In this document: in pieces, positions 45,328-54,113 of the stretch | Position numbering within the stretch: the stretch's first letter is position 1 | Layout: every line of letters begins with the position of its first letter | Origin: Paenibacillus thalictri | GTDB taxonomy: Bacteria; Bacillota; Bacilli; Paenibacillales; NBRC-103111 | DNA: 64,000 nt | Assembly (NCBI RefSeq): GCF_004307995.1 | Contig: NZ_SIRE01000009.1 | Location: 62,001-126,000, forward strand | Reading direction: 5' to 3' | Program-made: the position numbers and the translations under genes | Notes under the pieces: generated by a model | Databases searched by the model: none | The model's input: the letters and a program-made list of their open reading frames with translations, nothing else | What the model was told of the DNA's origin: nothing

Positions 45328-45582
45328 ATGAAAACATTCCTGGTGTTCATCCAAAGAAAGCCGGGTTTTACAGGGGCGTCGATCCCGGGCCATCGCGAGC
45401 ATCTCACGCAACTTCGGGAGCAGGATCGCATCGTTCTGGCCGGAGGTTTTCCCGATCAAACGGGAGGAGCTTACGTCGTGAAAGCTGAGGATCATGAAGC
45501 GGCGGCCAAACTCGTTGAGTTGGACCCTATGTTTGCAGAAAATGAATGCGTTTACGTCGTGAAAGAATGGAATGCTCAATAA
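45328..45582 (+). CDS. YciI-family small protein
   Basis: An 84-residue protein of the ferredoxin-like YciI family (PGHREHLTQLREQDRIVLAGGFPD; GAYVVKAEDHEAA). The His of GHREHL corresponds to the conserved His of the family. GGAGG lies nine bases before the ATG. First gene of the gentisate operon. Some relatives act on lactones of aromatic pathways, so an accessory role is possible but unproven. Confidence 0.85.
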   Translation: MKTFLVFIQRKPGFTGASIPGHREHLTQLREQDRIVLAGGFPDQTGGAYVVKAEDHEAAAKLVELDPMFAENECVYVVKEWNAQ

Positions 45583-45620
45583 TCAAGAACCACTGCAAAT
45601 AGCAAAGGAGAGGTTATTTT

Positions 45621-46571
45621 ATGAAACTGGTAACTTATCAGTCGGCAGGCATTAAACGAATTGGAAGCGTACACAATGAGCAAATCATCGACCTGAACTA
45701 CGCTTACCGCAGCATGCTGGAAGCGGACGGCTCACTTCGAAGCGAGCAAATCGCCGAAGCGTTTGTGCCGCCGCATATGGTCGAATTTCTGAAAGGCGGG
45801 GAGCAAAGCATGCGTGCGGCAAAAGAAGCGGCGGCTTATGCTTTGAGCCATGCGGAATCGCTGTCTTACCAAGTGTTTCACAACGTTAACGAAGTGAAAA
45901 TCGAAGCGCCGGTAACTACGCCGGGCAAAATCATCTGCGTCGGACATAACTACCGCGAGCACATTCTGGAAATGGGCCGTGAGCTTCCGACCATCCCGGT
46001 TGTTTTCGCCAAGTTTGGCAACACCGTGGTTGGTCCTCAAGACGATATTCCTTTCTACCCCGTATCCGATCAGCTCGACTATGAAGCGGAATTCGCTTTT
46101 GTCATCGGTAAACGCGCCCGCTGCGTATCCGAAGCCGACGCATTGCAATATGTAGCCGGATATACCGTGGCCAACGACGTCACTTACCGTGATCTCCAGC
46201 GCCGCACGATCGAATGGCTGCAAGGCAAAACGGTAGAGGGCAGCGCGCCGATGGGACCGTGGCTTGTGACCGCCGACGAGTTGGGCAATCCGGCGGGCCT
46301 GGACATCTCGCTGACCGTTAACGGCGAGCGGCGGCAGCACTCCAATACGGCAAATCTCGTATTTACCGTGCCGTTCCTCATTCAGTTTCTGTCCAATCTG
46401 ATGACATTGGAGCCAGGAGATATCGTGCTGACCGGCACGCCCGGGGGAGTCGGCGTAGCCCGCGAGCCGCAAGCTTTCTTGAAAGAAGGGGATGTGGTTC
46501 GTGTGGAGATCGAGAACATCGGGGCGCTGGAAAACCGGGTTGTCCGGGTGAACGAGGGGGTGCGGGGATGA
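45621..46571 (+). CDS. Fumarylpyruvate hydrolase (FAH family)
   Basis: A 316-residue hydrolase of the fumarylacetoacetate hydrolase fold. Landmarks are GKIICVGHNYREH, VFAKFGNTVVGP, DYEAEFAFVIGK (metal-binding acids) and GDIVLTGTPGGVG. In a gentisate operon such a protein cleaves fumarylpyruvate, or maleylpyruvate directly, to pyruvate plus fumarate or malate. Its stop overlaps the next start as ATGA. GGAGAGG precedes the ATG. Confidence 0.88.
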   Translation: MKLVTYQSAGIKRIGSVHNEQIIDLNYAYRSMLEADGSLRSEQIAEAFVPPHMVEFLKGGEQSMRAAKEAAAYALSHAESLSYQVFHNVNEVKIEAPVTTPGKIICVGHNYREHILEMGRELPTIPVVFAKFGNTVVGPQDDIPFYPVSDQLDYEAEFAFVIGKRARCVSEADALQYVAGYTVANDVTYRDLQRRTIEWLQGKTVEGSAPMGPWLVTADELGNPAGLDISLTVNGERRQHSNTANLVFTVPFLIQFLSNLMTLEPGDIVLTGTPGGVGVAREPQAFLKEGDVVRVEIENIGALENRVVRVNEGVRG

Positions 46572-47071
46572 TGAGCAACAAACAAGCGGTACAATCGGTT
46601 GAGACAACTCTGGAACAAATCATTGCCATCGCGGAAAAGCTTCCGGATGAGGTCGTGCGATATAAACCGGCGGAAGATAAATGGTCGGTGCTTGAAGTGC
46701 TATGTCATTTGGAAGAAGCGCTGCCTTATTGGCTCGAAGAAATTCAGCGTGTTGTAGCGGCTCCGGGCAGCGAATGGGGGCGGGGACTGACGCATGAAGG
46801 CCGCCTTCAGGCGGTGGCCGAGGCAAACTCGCGTTCCTTGGATGACGTACTGCCCAAGCTGGGGGCCGTAAAACGGCTGATTCGGGAGACGCTGACTTCC
46901 ATCAGCGAAGAAGCGCTGCAGCAGCAAGCTCCAAGCCGCAACCCGCGTTTTGGAACGAAACCGCTGCAGTTTATCGTCGATCATCTGCTGGTGGAGCACG
47001 CCGCGACGCATTTGGCGCAAATCAACCGCAATATCCATCAATATAACGAATCTCATTCCACACAAAAATAA
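46568..47071 (+). CDS. DinB-fold protein, candidate thiol-dependent maleylpyruvate isomerase
   Basis: A 167-residue four-helix DinB/YfiT-fold protein. The metal triad of the family is visible as His47 (VLCHLEE), His144 and His148 (VEHAATH). It sits between the fumarylpyruvate hydrolase (four-base overlap) and gentisate dioxygenase genes, exactly where an isomerase is needed, and no zeta-GST-type isomerase is encoded. Mycothiol-dependent maleylpyruvate isomerases of actinobacteria use this fold. I also recall, without being able to check, an L-cysteine-dependent DinB-type isomerase from a Paenibacillus gentisate pathway. The function is inferred from context. Confidence 0.75.
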   Translation: MMSNKQAVQSVETTLEQIIAIAEKLPDEVVRYKPAEDKWSVLEVLCHLEEALPYWLEEIQRVVAAPGSEWGRGLTHEGRLQAVAEANSRSLDDVLPKLGAVKRLIRETLTSISEEALQQQAPSRNPRFGTKPLQFIVDHLLVEHAATHLAQINRNIHQYNESHSTQK

Positions 47072-47086
47072 AGGAGTTGTTCTCGA

Positions 47087-48199
47087 ATGGCTGAAAAAAA
47101 CGAATTCATGCAAAGCAAAATCGTCACCGATTTTAATAAGGAAATCGAGCGTTTCCACCTCGGGCCGCTTTGGAACGCCATTCCCGATCTGATGCATCAT
47201 CAGCCGACGCCGCAGGCGATTCCTTATCTTTGGAAGTGGGAAACGCTTCACGCCAAGCTGATGGAGGCCAGAACGATTTTTACCCCGGAGCGGGGCGGAG
47301 AGCGGAGAGCGATCTATTTGCAGAACCCCGGTTTGACTTACCGTCAGCCGTGGGGCTGGGCATCGACAACCGCCACGCTGTATGCGGCAGTACAGCTGAT
47401 TTTGCCGAGGGAAACCGCACCGTCGCATCGTCATACGCAAAGTGCAATCCGGTTTATTATGCAAGGAAGCGGCGCATACACCATCGTGCAAGGAGAGCGG
47501 ATCTATATGGAGGAAGGGGACTTCCTCATCACTCCGAAAGGACTGTGGCACGGCCATTCCCATCCCGGAACGGAACCGATGATTTGGATGGACGCCCTTG
47601 ATATCCCGACCATTTATTCGCTGGGCGGAACGTTTTTTGAGAATTATCCGGAAAAAATCGAACAGCCGAGTTTACCGGACAATTACTCTTCCTCGCGTTA
47701 TGAGGGCGGCATGGTGCGTCCCGTTTCGGACCGCTACCCGATGGTCGCTCCGCTGGGATCGTATAAATGGGCCCAGACGCTTGCCGCACTCAAAGGCTTA
47801 AGCCGTTTTGAGCCGGATCCGTACGAAGGGTATGCGGTCGAGTATATCAATCCGTCCAACGGGAAAACGGCTAATCCGACGATTGCTTCCTGGATGCAGT
47901 ATTTGCCGAAGGGGTTCAAATCCAAAGCGCATCGCCATACAAGTTCGACGATTTATCAAGTGCACCAAGGTTCGGGCTGCACTGTAATAGGCGGCACCAG
48001 GTTCAATTGGTCGAAGGGCGATTATTTCGTTGTGCCGAATTGGGCTTGGCATGAGCATGAAGCAAGTGAAGATGCGTTTCTGTTCTCGGTCAGCGATCTG
48101 CCGATTATGGAGAAATTCGATCTTCAGCGTGTAGAAAGCTTCGAAGCAAATAACGGACATCAGAACGTAACCGAAGAATTCAGGCCATTATTGCCATAA
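47087..48199 (+). CDS. Gentisate 1,2-dioxygenase
   Basis: A 370-residue bicupin iron enzyme that opens the ring of 2,5-dihydroxybenzoate to maleylpyruvate. The N-terminal cupin holds His114, His116 (PSHRHTQSAIRF) and His155 (LWHGHSHPG), the expected Fe(II) ligands. The C-terminal cupin repeats the fold (KAHRHTSSTIYQVHQG; WAWHEHE). Length and the motif RQPWGWASTTATLYAAVQL (residues about 86-104) match the family. AAGGAG precedes the ATG. Confidence 0.93.
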   Translation: MAEKNEFMQSKIVTDFNKEIERFHLGPLWNAIPDLMHHQPTPQAIPYLWKWETLHAKLMEARTIFTPERGGERRAIYLQNPGLTYRQPWGWASTTATLYAAVQLILPRETAPSHRHTQSAIRFIMQGSGAYTIVQGERIYMEEGDFLITPKGLWHGHSHPGTEPMIWMDALDIPTIYSLGGTFFENYPEKIEQPSLPDNYSSSRYEGGMVRPVSDRYPMVAPLGSYKWAQTLAALKGLSRFEPDPYEGYAVEYINPSNGKTANPTIASWMQYLPKGFKSKAHRHTSSTIYQVHQGSGCTVIGGTRFNWSKGDYFVVPNWAWHEHEASEDAFLFSVSDLPIMEKFDLQRVESFEANNGHQNVTEEFRPLLP

Positions 48200-48310
48200 A
48201 TGATTGCTATCATTCACGATCAGCCTATTTTGCGAATGTTGCGGAATTCGCAGTGATTCTATGTAGAACACATGGACATACGGATCTATTACCATGAGAG
48301 GTGTATGAGG

Positions 48311-49525
48311 ATGACACAAATAAAAGAAGCTCCATTTATTATTGTCGGCGGCGGAATCGGCGGTTTGGCCTCCGCTTTGGGGGTTGCCGGCACAGGAAGA
48401 AACGTCGTCGTATTGGAACAGGCTCCGGAATTCGGCGAGATCGGCGCAGGCATTCAATTGGCGCCTAATGCAACGGCTGTGCTTAAGCAGCTCGGCGTGT
48501 TTGATACGATTGCGCAGCATGCCGTTTTCCCGAAAAGACTGGTGCTGATGGATGCAATGAAAGGGACGGAGCTCGCTTCGCTTGATTTGGGCGACGCTTT
48601 TCTGGAACGGTACGGAGCGCCTTATATGGTGCTTCACCGCTCCGACCTGCATAAAGGCCTGCTGGAAGCTTGTATCGCCGACAGCCGGATCTCGCTTGTC
48701 AACAATCAGACGGTTGTAAGTGTAACACCGGTGGGCGGTCAGCGAACGGAACTGACCTGCCAGGACGGGACGACTTATATTGCCGAAGCCGTGCTTGGTG
48801 CGGATGGATTATGGTCCAAAACCCGGCCGTTGTTTTCCGACGATCAACCCGTATGCTCGCAATATGTGGCATACCGCGGGGCGCTGCCGATGTCGGAAAT
48901 CCAAGTTGAAGCCAGCATGGACGATGTCATCATGTGGATCGGTCCCAATCTGCATTTAGTTCAATATCCGGTGCGCAGCAAAGAGCTTTACAACCAAGTT
49001 GTTGTGTTCAAAAGCTTCAAATATAAAGAGGGCAGCGACGATTGGGGCACTCCCGATGAGCTCGATGAGCATTTCGGGCCATGCTGCGAGGCGGTCCGCA
49101 ATGCCGTGACGTACATTCAGCGTCAACGCCGCTGGCCGATGTACGATCGGGAGCCGATCGACAGCTGGGTGGACGGAAACATCGCCTTGATCGGCGACGC
49201 AGCGCATCCGATGCTGCAGTATTTGGCGCAGGGCGGCTGCCAAGCGCTGGAGGATGTGGCATGCCTGACGGAGCTGCTGAGCAACCACGAGGGCGGCAGC
49301 ACCGCCGAAGTGTTCCAAGCTTATCAGCAAGAACGCCTCTCGCGTGCCTCGGAAGTGCAGCGCAGTGCGCGCAAGTGGGGGGACATCATTCACGCTGTCG
49401 ATCCCACGACGATTCTGCTGCGGGATACGATTATGAAAAACCATAAGCCCCACGAATTCGGTTATGTGGATTGGCTTTATGGACGGCGCTACGGCGCAGC
49501 GCCTAAAACGGCTAGCTCCCAATAA
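48311..49525 (+). CDS. FAD-dependent aromatic hydroxylase (3-hydroxybenzoate 6-hydroxylase-like)
   Basis: A 404-residue flavin monooxygenase. FAD motifs are IVGGGIGGLASALG (residues 9-22), the DG region LGADGLWSKTRP and GDAAHPMLQYLAQGG. Full-length similarity is to salicylate and 3-hydroxybenzoate hydroxylases. With gentisate dioxygenase just upstream, conversion of 3-hydroxybenzoate to gentisate with NADH and O2 is most likely; salicylate 5-hydroxylation is an alternative. ATG 48311 is preferred, with AGAGGTG seven bases upstream. Last gene of the operon, followed by a terminator. Confidence 0.88.
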   Translation: MTQIKEAPFIIVGGGIGGLASALGVAGTGRNVVVLEQAPEFGEIGAGIQLAPNATAVLKQLGVFDTIAQHAVFPKRLVLMDAMKGTELASLDLGDAFLERYGAPYMVLHRSDLHKGLLEACIADSRISLVNNQTVVSVTPVGGQRTELTCQDGTTYIAEAVLGADGLWSKTRPLFSDDQPVCSQYVAYRGALPMSEIQVEASMDDVIMWIGPNLHLVQYPVRSKELYNQVVVFKSFKYKEGSDDWGTPDELDEHFGPCCEAVRNAVTYIQRQRRWPMYDREPIDSWVDGNIALIGDAAHPMLQYLAQGGCQALEDVACLTELLSNHEGGSTAEVFQAYQQERLSRASEVQRSARKWGDIIHAVDPTTILLRDTIMKNHKPHEFGYVDWLYGRRYGAAPKTASSQ

Positions 49526-49554
49526 TTAAGCTTTAATAATCGTCCGTTTAATGC

Positions 49555-49585
49555 AGTCCGGCAGATTAATCCCGCCGGACTTTTT
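49555..49585 (+). terminator. Terminator of the gentisate operon
   Basis: AGTCCGGC and GCCGGACT enclose an 11-base loop, followed by T4 beyond the stem. Confidence 0.8.
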
Positions 49586-49749
49586 GTGTGCTGATCTTTG
49601 GGTCAATTACGGCCTTAAGGAACAGCGTTTTTTCTTTGCCGGACAAGCCGGAACAGCCGCAAAAAGCCGGATTTGATTATAGACGGTAACTCCGAAAATC
49701 GTTACGATTACATTGTCGATTTGATCGGCTCAAGCGGAGGAACGAATAC

Positions 49750-52026
49750 ATGAAGGCACTGAAATCGAGCTATTTTCACAAAATGATTATATTTTGCTTT
49801 TTTCTCATTACGTTCCCTGTTGTCACGGTAGGCGGGTTTTCTTATATCCGCGCCTCGCATACGATCCAGGAAAAAGTAAATACGGGCTCCCTGCAAATAC
49901 TGCAGCAGATGCAAACCAGGGTCGAACAAAGCTTACGGACCGCCGACAACGCTTTAACCCAATTCATTGCGGCTTCTTCCGTTTCGAAATTGCTGGCCAA
50001 TGATGTGCGGGATGTGCAACGGAGCAGCAATATTCAAATGATCGAAGAGCTGCAGGAAGGGCTTAGACGAATTCAGACCTATGACCTAGGCATGAGCGAT
50101 GTCCAGTTTATTCAACTGCGTTACCAATGGAAGATGACGAACAAGGGATATGAACCGTTTGCGTCCGACGAGCCGGATTGGATGCGGATCCTTGGGTCCA
50201 AAAGGGGTTCTTACTGGAATATGGGCGACAACTCCATCGATTTGGTCAAAACGCTGCCGTTGACTGCCCTGGACCCTCCCGCGGCCGTCATCTTGAAGGT
50301 TCCTTATGTGGAGATCGCCAAATATTTATCCGTAAACGAGGAACTGGGAAAGCCGTTTATCATGGATGGCGCCTACCGGATCATTGCCGCTGCCGACTCT
50401 TCCCAAATCGGCTTGTCCACAGCCGCGCAGCCCTATATGCGGCAGCTGAAGGAAGCAAAAGAAGAGCGGGGCATCATTCCTATCGATATGAATGGGAGCC
50501 GCTACAATCTCATATTCAGCAGGTCCGTCTATAACGGCTGGACCTACGCATCCTTTGTCTCCATAGAAGCGATGACCCGCGAGTCCGAGTCGATCAAATG
50601 GTTTACGCTCCTCGTATGCGCATTAGTTCTTGCAGCTGGGATTGCCGTTTCGTTATTTGGCACGAGAAAAATGTATTTCCCCATATTGAGACTGTATCGG
50701 GAGCTGTTCTCTGCCGCTGCCGGGCAGACAGGTCCGCTTAAGGGCAAGGACGAGCTTCAACTGATCGGCGAGAAGTTTCGCGCTTATGCCCACACGGAGA
50801 AGAAATTGAGCAGCGAGCTGCAATATCAGCGTAATCAGCTTCAGGACTTCTATATCATGAAGCTGTTTCTAGGGGAAGCCAAGCAGCAGGAGATGGAAGA
50901 CAAGCTTCTGGCGGGCGGCGAGACATGGAACAGCTTGCGGGTTGTTGTCGTGCAAATCGACACGCTGGAAGCGACAAGGTATGAGGAGAAGGACAAGGAA
51001 CTGCTCTTGTTTGCCGTCAACAATATCGTCACCGAACTTGTTCCTGCGGCAGACCGTCTGCTCAGACCGATCGTGCTGGATCAATCGCAAGTCAATGTCA
51101 TCAGAAGCAATCATCTCACTTCGGAAGAAGCTGCAGGGTTTATAGACCAAATAACCCGCGAAATTCAACAGACGGTTAAGCATTATTTGCATATCAAGGT
51201 GAGTTTGGGCATCAGCCGGCCGTTTCATTATGTAACGGGAGCCCATCGCGCGTACAAAGAGGCGCTTGAAGCGCTTAATTACCGCATTAAGCTAGGTCAT
51301 GAGGCGATATTGTACATCGCCGACGTTCAGCCCCATGACCGTTCGTTGCCCGAATATCCGGAGAAGCTGAAAAACGATTTGATCGATGCGATCAAATTGT
51401 CGAATAAAGAACAAGCCTACCAGCTGCTGCAGCAGTTTTCGCATGAAGTGTTCAGCGTGCAGCTGTCGCATAGAGAATACCAGATCATGATGATCGGCCT
51501 GCTTACGGATTTGCTCAGGGTGCTGCAGGAATCGGGCGGGCTGCTGCAATCGTTGTACGAGGAAGAGAAATCGCTGTTCGATCGGCTGTTTGAGCTTCAG
51601 ACCTCAACGGAAATCGTAGATTGGTTCTTCCATTCCATCATTGCTCCGTCGATCCGGCTCCTGGAGGAGCAGCAAAGCCGCCAGTATGTCCGCATATCCG
51701 AAGAAATGATCGGCATGGTGCACAGCGACTACGATAAAAATCTGACACTCGAAATATGCGCGTATCGGATTAATTACCATCCCGATTACATAAGGCATGT
51801 GTTCCGCAAAGAAGTGGGAATCCCCTTCGGTGAGTATTTGGCGCAATACCGGCTGCAGATCGCCAAGAAGTGGCTGGCCGAAACCGATATGAAAATATCG
51901 GAGATTGCTGAGAAGCTGCAATATAACAATTCGCAAAACTTCATCCGTTATTTTCGGAAAATGGAAGGCATGACTCCCGGGCAATACCGGAACGCTACAG
52001 ACGCCGGCGCGGCGGATCTTCACTGA
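49750..52026 (+). CDS. Membrane-anchored AraC sensor/regulator (intact paralogue of 17350)
   Basis: A 758-residue one-component sensor. Membrane helices at about 12-32 and 282-302 enclose the extracellular domain. A helical linker follows and the C terminus holds the AraC double helix-turn-helix (YRINYHPDYIRHVFRKEVG; LQYNNSQNFIRYFRKMEG). GGAGG lies nine bases before the ATG. It is similar over its whole length to the frameshifted gene at 17350-19591. Here it stands upstream of its transporter genes, while in the other cassette it stands downstream. Confidence 0.92.
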   Translation: MKALKSSYFHKMIIFCFFLITFPVVTVGGFSYIRASHTIQEKVNTGSLQILQQMQTRVEQSLRTADNALTQFIAASSVSKLLANDVRDVQRSSNIQMIEELQEGLRRIQTYDLGMSDVQFIQLRYQWKMTNKGYEPFASDEPDWMRILGSKRGSYWNMGDNSIDLVKTLPLTALDPPAAVILKVPYVEIAKYLSVNEELGKPFIMDGAYRIIAAADSSQIGLSTAAQPYMRQLKEAKEERGIIPIDMNGSRYNLIFSRSVYNGWTYASFVSIEAMTRESESIKWFTLLVCALVLAAGIAVSLFGTRKMYFPILRLYRELFSAAAGQTGPLKGKDELQLIGEKFRAYAHTEKKLSSELQYQRNQLQDFYIMKLFLGEAKQQEMEDKLLAGGETWNSLRVVVVQIDTLEATRYEEKDKELLLFAVNNIVTELVPAADRLLRPIVLDQSQVNVIRSNHLTSEEAAGFIDQITREIQQTVKHYLHIKVSLGISRPFHYVTGAHRAYKEALEALNYRIKLGHEAILYIADVQPHDRSLPEYPEKLKNDLIDAIKLSNKEQAYQLLQQFSHEVFSVQLSHREYQIMMIGLLTDLLRVLQESGGLLQSLYEEEKSLFDRLFELQTSTEIVDWFFHSIIAPSIRLLEEQQSRQYVRISEEMIGMVHSDYDKNLTLEICAYRINYHPDYIRHVFRKEVGIPFGEYLAQYRLQIAKKWLAETDMKISEIAEKLQYNNSQNFIRYFRKMEGMTPGQYRNATDAGAADLH

Positions 52027-52218
52027 TCCGGCCGCGTTTTTTGGCTTCGCACCGCACGTAAGCCGCTGCGGATTATGGAACAGCCGCCGGGGATTGTATC
52101 GGGTCCGGCTTCTTGCTCCCCGCATAAGCAGCCGCTGCGGATTGTAGACGGCACCGCTGCCGTTCTTTTACGATAACACCGAAACCAACGCTAACCGGAA
52201 ATGGAGGACGTATATGAA
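52027..52218. other. Leader/intergenic region with GC-rich direct repeats
   Basis: GCCGCTGCGGATT occurs at 52062 and 52131, with a degenerate copy (GCCGCCGGGGATT) at 52083. No promoter box is clear. The role is unknown. Confidence 0.35.
52148..52169 (+). terminator. Small terminator-like hairpin before the fourth cassette
   Basis: ACGGCA and TGCCGT around CCGC, followed by TCTTTT. It may end the AraC transcript or attenuate read-through into the permease genes. Confidence 0.4.
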
Positions 52219-53175
52219 ATGGAGGAAACGTACGCGAATGCCGTAAAGACGAGGGTGCAGACGAGCCGTTTGCATCAGCGGATTCGTCAAATGAAGGTGG
52301 ACCGCTGGCTGTACCTTATGCTGGCCCCGGGTATTTTATATTTTGTATTATTCAAGTATTTCCCGATGTGGGGCGTTTTTCTCGCCTTTAAGGATTACCA
52401 GCCTTTCCTTGGGTTTTGGGGCAGCAAATGGGTGGGCTTGCGGCATTTCGAGCGCTTTTTTAGCGACCCTTCCTTTTGGATTTTGTTTCGCAATACCTTT
52501 TACATCGCTTCTTACAATCTGATTTTTTATTTTCCGCTGCCCATCCTGATCGCGCTTATGCTCAACGAGGTGAGAAACGAGCTGTTTAAGCGGCTGGCGC
52601 AAACTTTCGTGTATGTGCCTCATTTTTTCTCGTGGGTCGTGATTTCAGGACTTACCTATATTTTGCTCACTACAGAAGGGGGAATCGTCAATGAGCTGAT
52701 TCAATACGGGGGCGGGGAGAAAATTAATTTCTTGCTGAATAAAGACTGGTTTCGTACGATCATTACGTCACAGATCATTTGGAAAGAAACCGGCTGGGGG
52801 ACGATCATTTTTTTGGCTGCGCTCTCCGGTGTCGATCCGTCCTTGTACGAAGCTTCGCGTATCGACGGAGCGGGCCGCTGGCGGCAGCTCATCCATATTA
52901 CGCTACCCGCCATTCGCAGTACGATCATCATTTTGCTGATACTTCGGCTGGGCAATTTCCTGGAGCTGGGCTTTGAGCAGATTTATTTGATGTTGAACGC
53001 GATGAATCGCGAAGTAGGCGAGACATTCGATACGTACATTTACACCAACGGCATCCAGCAAGGGTTGTTCAGCTATACGACAGCGGTCGGATTGTTCAAT
53101 TCCTCCATCGGCCTTGTCTTAATTGTGACCGCCAACGCCATAGCCAAACGCTTCGGCGAAGAAGGCGTCTACTAG
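52219..53175 (+). CDS. LplB-type sugar ABC transporter permease
   Basis: A 318-residue permease; first helix YLMLAPGILYFVLF, docking loop EASRIDGAGRWRQLIHITLP, C terminus KRFGEEGVY. The start at 52219 has GGAGG 11 bases upstream and gives the same length as the paralogue 13774-14730; ATG 52201 is an alternative. First transporter gene of the fourth cassette. Confidence 0.92.
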   Translation: MEETYANAVKTRVQTSRLHQRIRQMKVDRWLYLMLAPGILYFVLFKYFPMWGVFLAFKDYQPFLGFWGSKWVGLRHFERFFSDPSFWILFRNTFYIASYNLIFYFPLPILIALMLNEVRNELFKRLAQTFVYVPHFFSWVVISGLTYILLTTEGGIVNELIQYGGGEKINFLLNKDWFRTIITSQIIWKETGWGTIIFLAALSGVDPSLYEASRIDGAGRWRQLIHITLPAIRSTIIILLILRLGNFLELGFEQIYLMLNAMNREVGETFDTYIYTNGIQQGLFSYTTAVGLFNSSIGLVLIVTANAIAKRFGEEGVY

Positions 53176-53199
53176 AAATCCGCAAGGAGGAAAAGGAGC

Positions 53200-54081
53200 A
53201 TGGTCCAAGACCGATCGCTAGGCAGCAGATTGTTTAGTATCATTAATTATACGCTCATTAGCTTGTTTGCTTTAACGACGATAATTCCGTTCGTTCATGT
53301 GACAGCAGCTTCCTTCACGACAGCGGAGGAGCTCCGGCAGCAGCCTTTTGTGCTGTTTCCGACTGCGTTCTCGCTGGATGCCTATAAGTATATATTGACT
53401 ACCGATACGGTCGTTCGCAGCATGGGGGTTACCCTGTTTATCACACTTGCCGGTACGTTCGTCAATATTGCCATGACAACACTTATGGCTTATCCGTTAT
53501 CCCGCAAAACGTTAGTCGGACGCAGCCGCATTATGCTGATGGTGCTGTTTACGATGCTGTTTCAGGGGGGCATGATTCCGACCTTCCTTGTAGTGAAGCA
53601 ATTGGGGCTGCTTAATACGTATTGGGCCGTTATCCTTCCGGGAGCCATCAGCGCATTTAATCTCATTGTGATGAAAAATTTTTTTCAGCAGCTTCCCGAC
53701 GGTCTGGAGGAGTCGGCCAAAATAGACGGAGCCAACGATCTGCTCATCCTGCTCAAAATCGTCATTCCGTTATCCATGCCGGCCATTGCGACATTTTCGT
53801 TATTTTACGCGGTGGGGCATTGGAACTCGTTCCTGACTCCCGTGCTGTATTTAAATAACCCCGAGAAATGGCCGATACAGGTACTGCTGCGGCAGATCGT
53901 GATTATGTCTCAAGGCGGCTTCGGCGATGCCGCGGAAATGGGAGCCGATTTTGTGCCGCCTCCCGAGCAGACGCTAAAGTCTGCGGTCATCGTGTTTGCT
54001 AACCTGCCGATTCTGCTTGTGTATCCTTTTCTGCAAAAGCATTTTGCCAAAGGCGTGTTTCTCGGCTCGGTGAAGGGCTGA
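53200..54081 (+). CDS. YtcP-type sugar ABC transporter permease
   Basis: A 293-residue permease; docking loop EESAKIDGANDLLILLKIVI, C terminus GVFLGSVKG. AAGGAGG precedes the ATG. Close paralogue of 14768-15625 and partner of the preceding subunit. Confidence 0.93.
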   Translation: MVQDRSLGSRLFSIINYTLISLFALTTIIPFVHVTAASFTTAEELRQQPFVLFPTAFSLDAYKYILTTDTVVRSMGVTLFITLAGTFVNIAMTTLMAYPLSRKTLVGRSRIMLMVLFTMLFQGGMIPTFLVVKQLGLLNTYWAVILPGAISAFNLIVMKNFFQQLPDGLEESAKIDGANDLLILLKIVIPLSMPAIATFSLFYAVGHWNSFLTPVLYLNNPEKWPIQVLLRQIVIMSQGGFGDAAEMGADFVPPPEQTLKSAVIVFANLPILLVYPFLQKHFAKGVFLGSVKG

Positions 54082-54113
54082 GATCGAACTATGTGAAGGG
54101 AGCGATTTTTCAA

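Noticed and set aside
46700..47563. 287-codon minus-strand frame in the gentisate operon
   Set aside because: It overlaps two well-supported genes (DinB-fold protein and gentisate dioxygenase) on the other strand.
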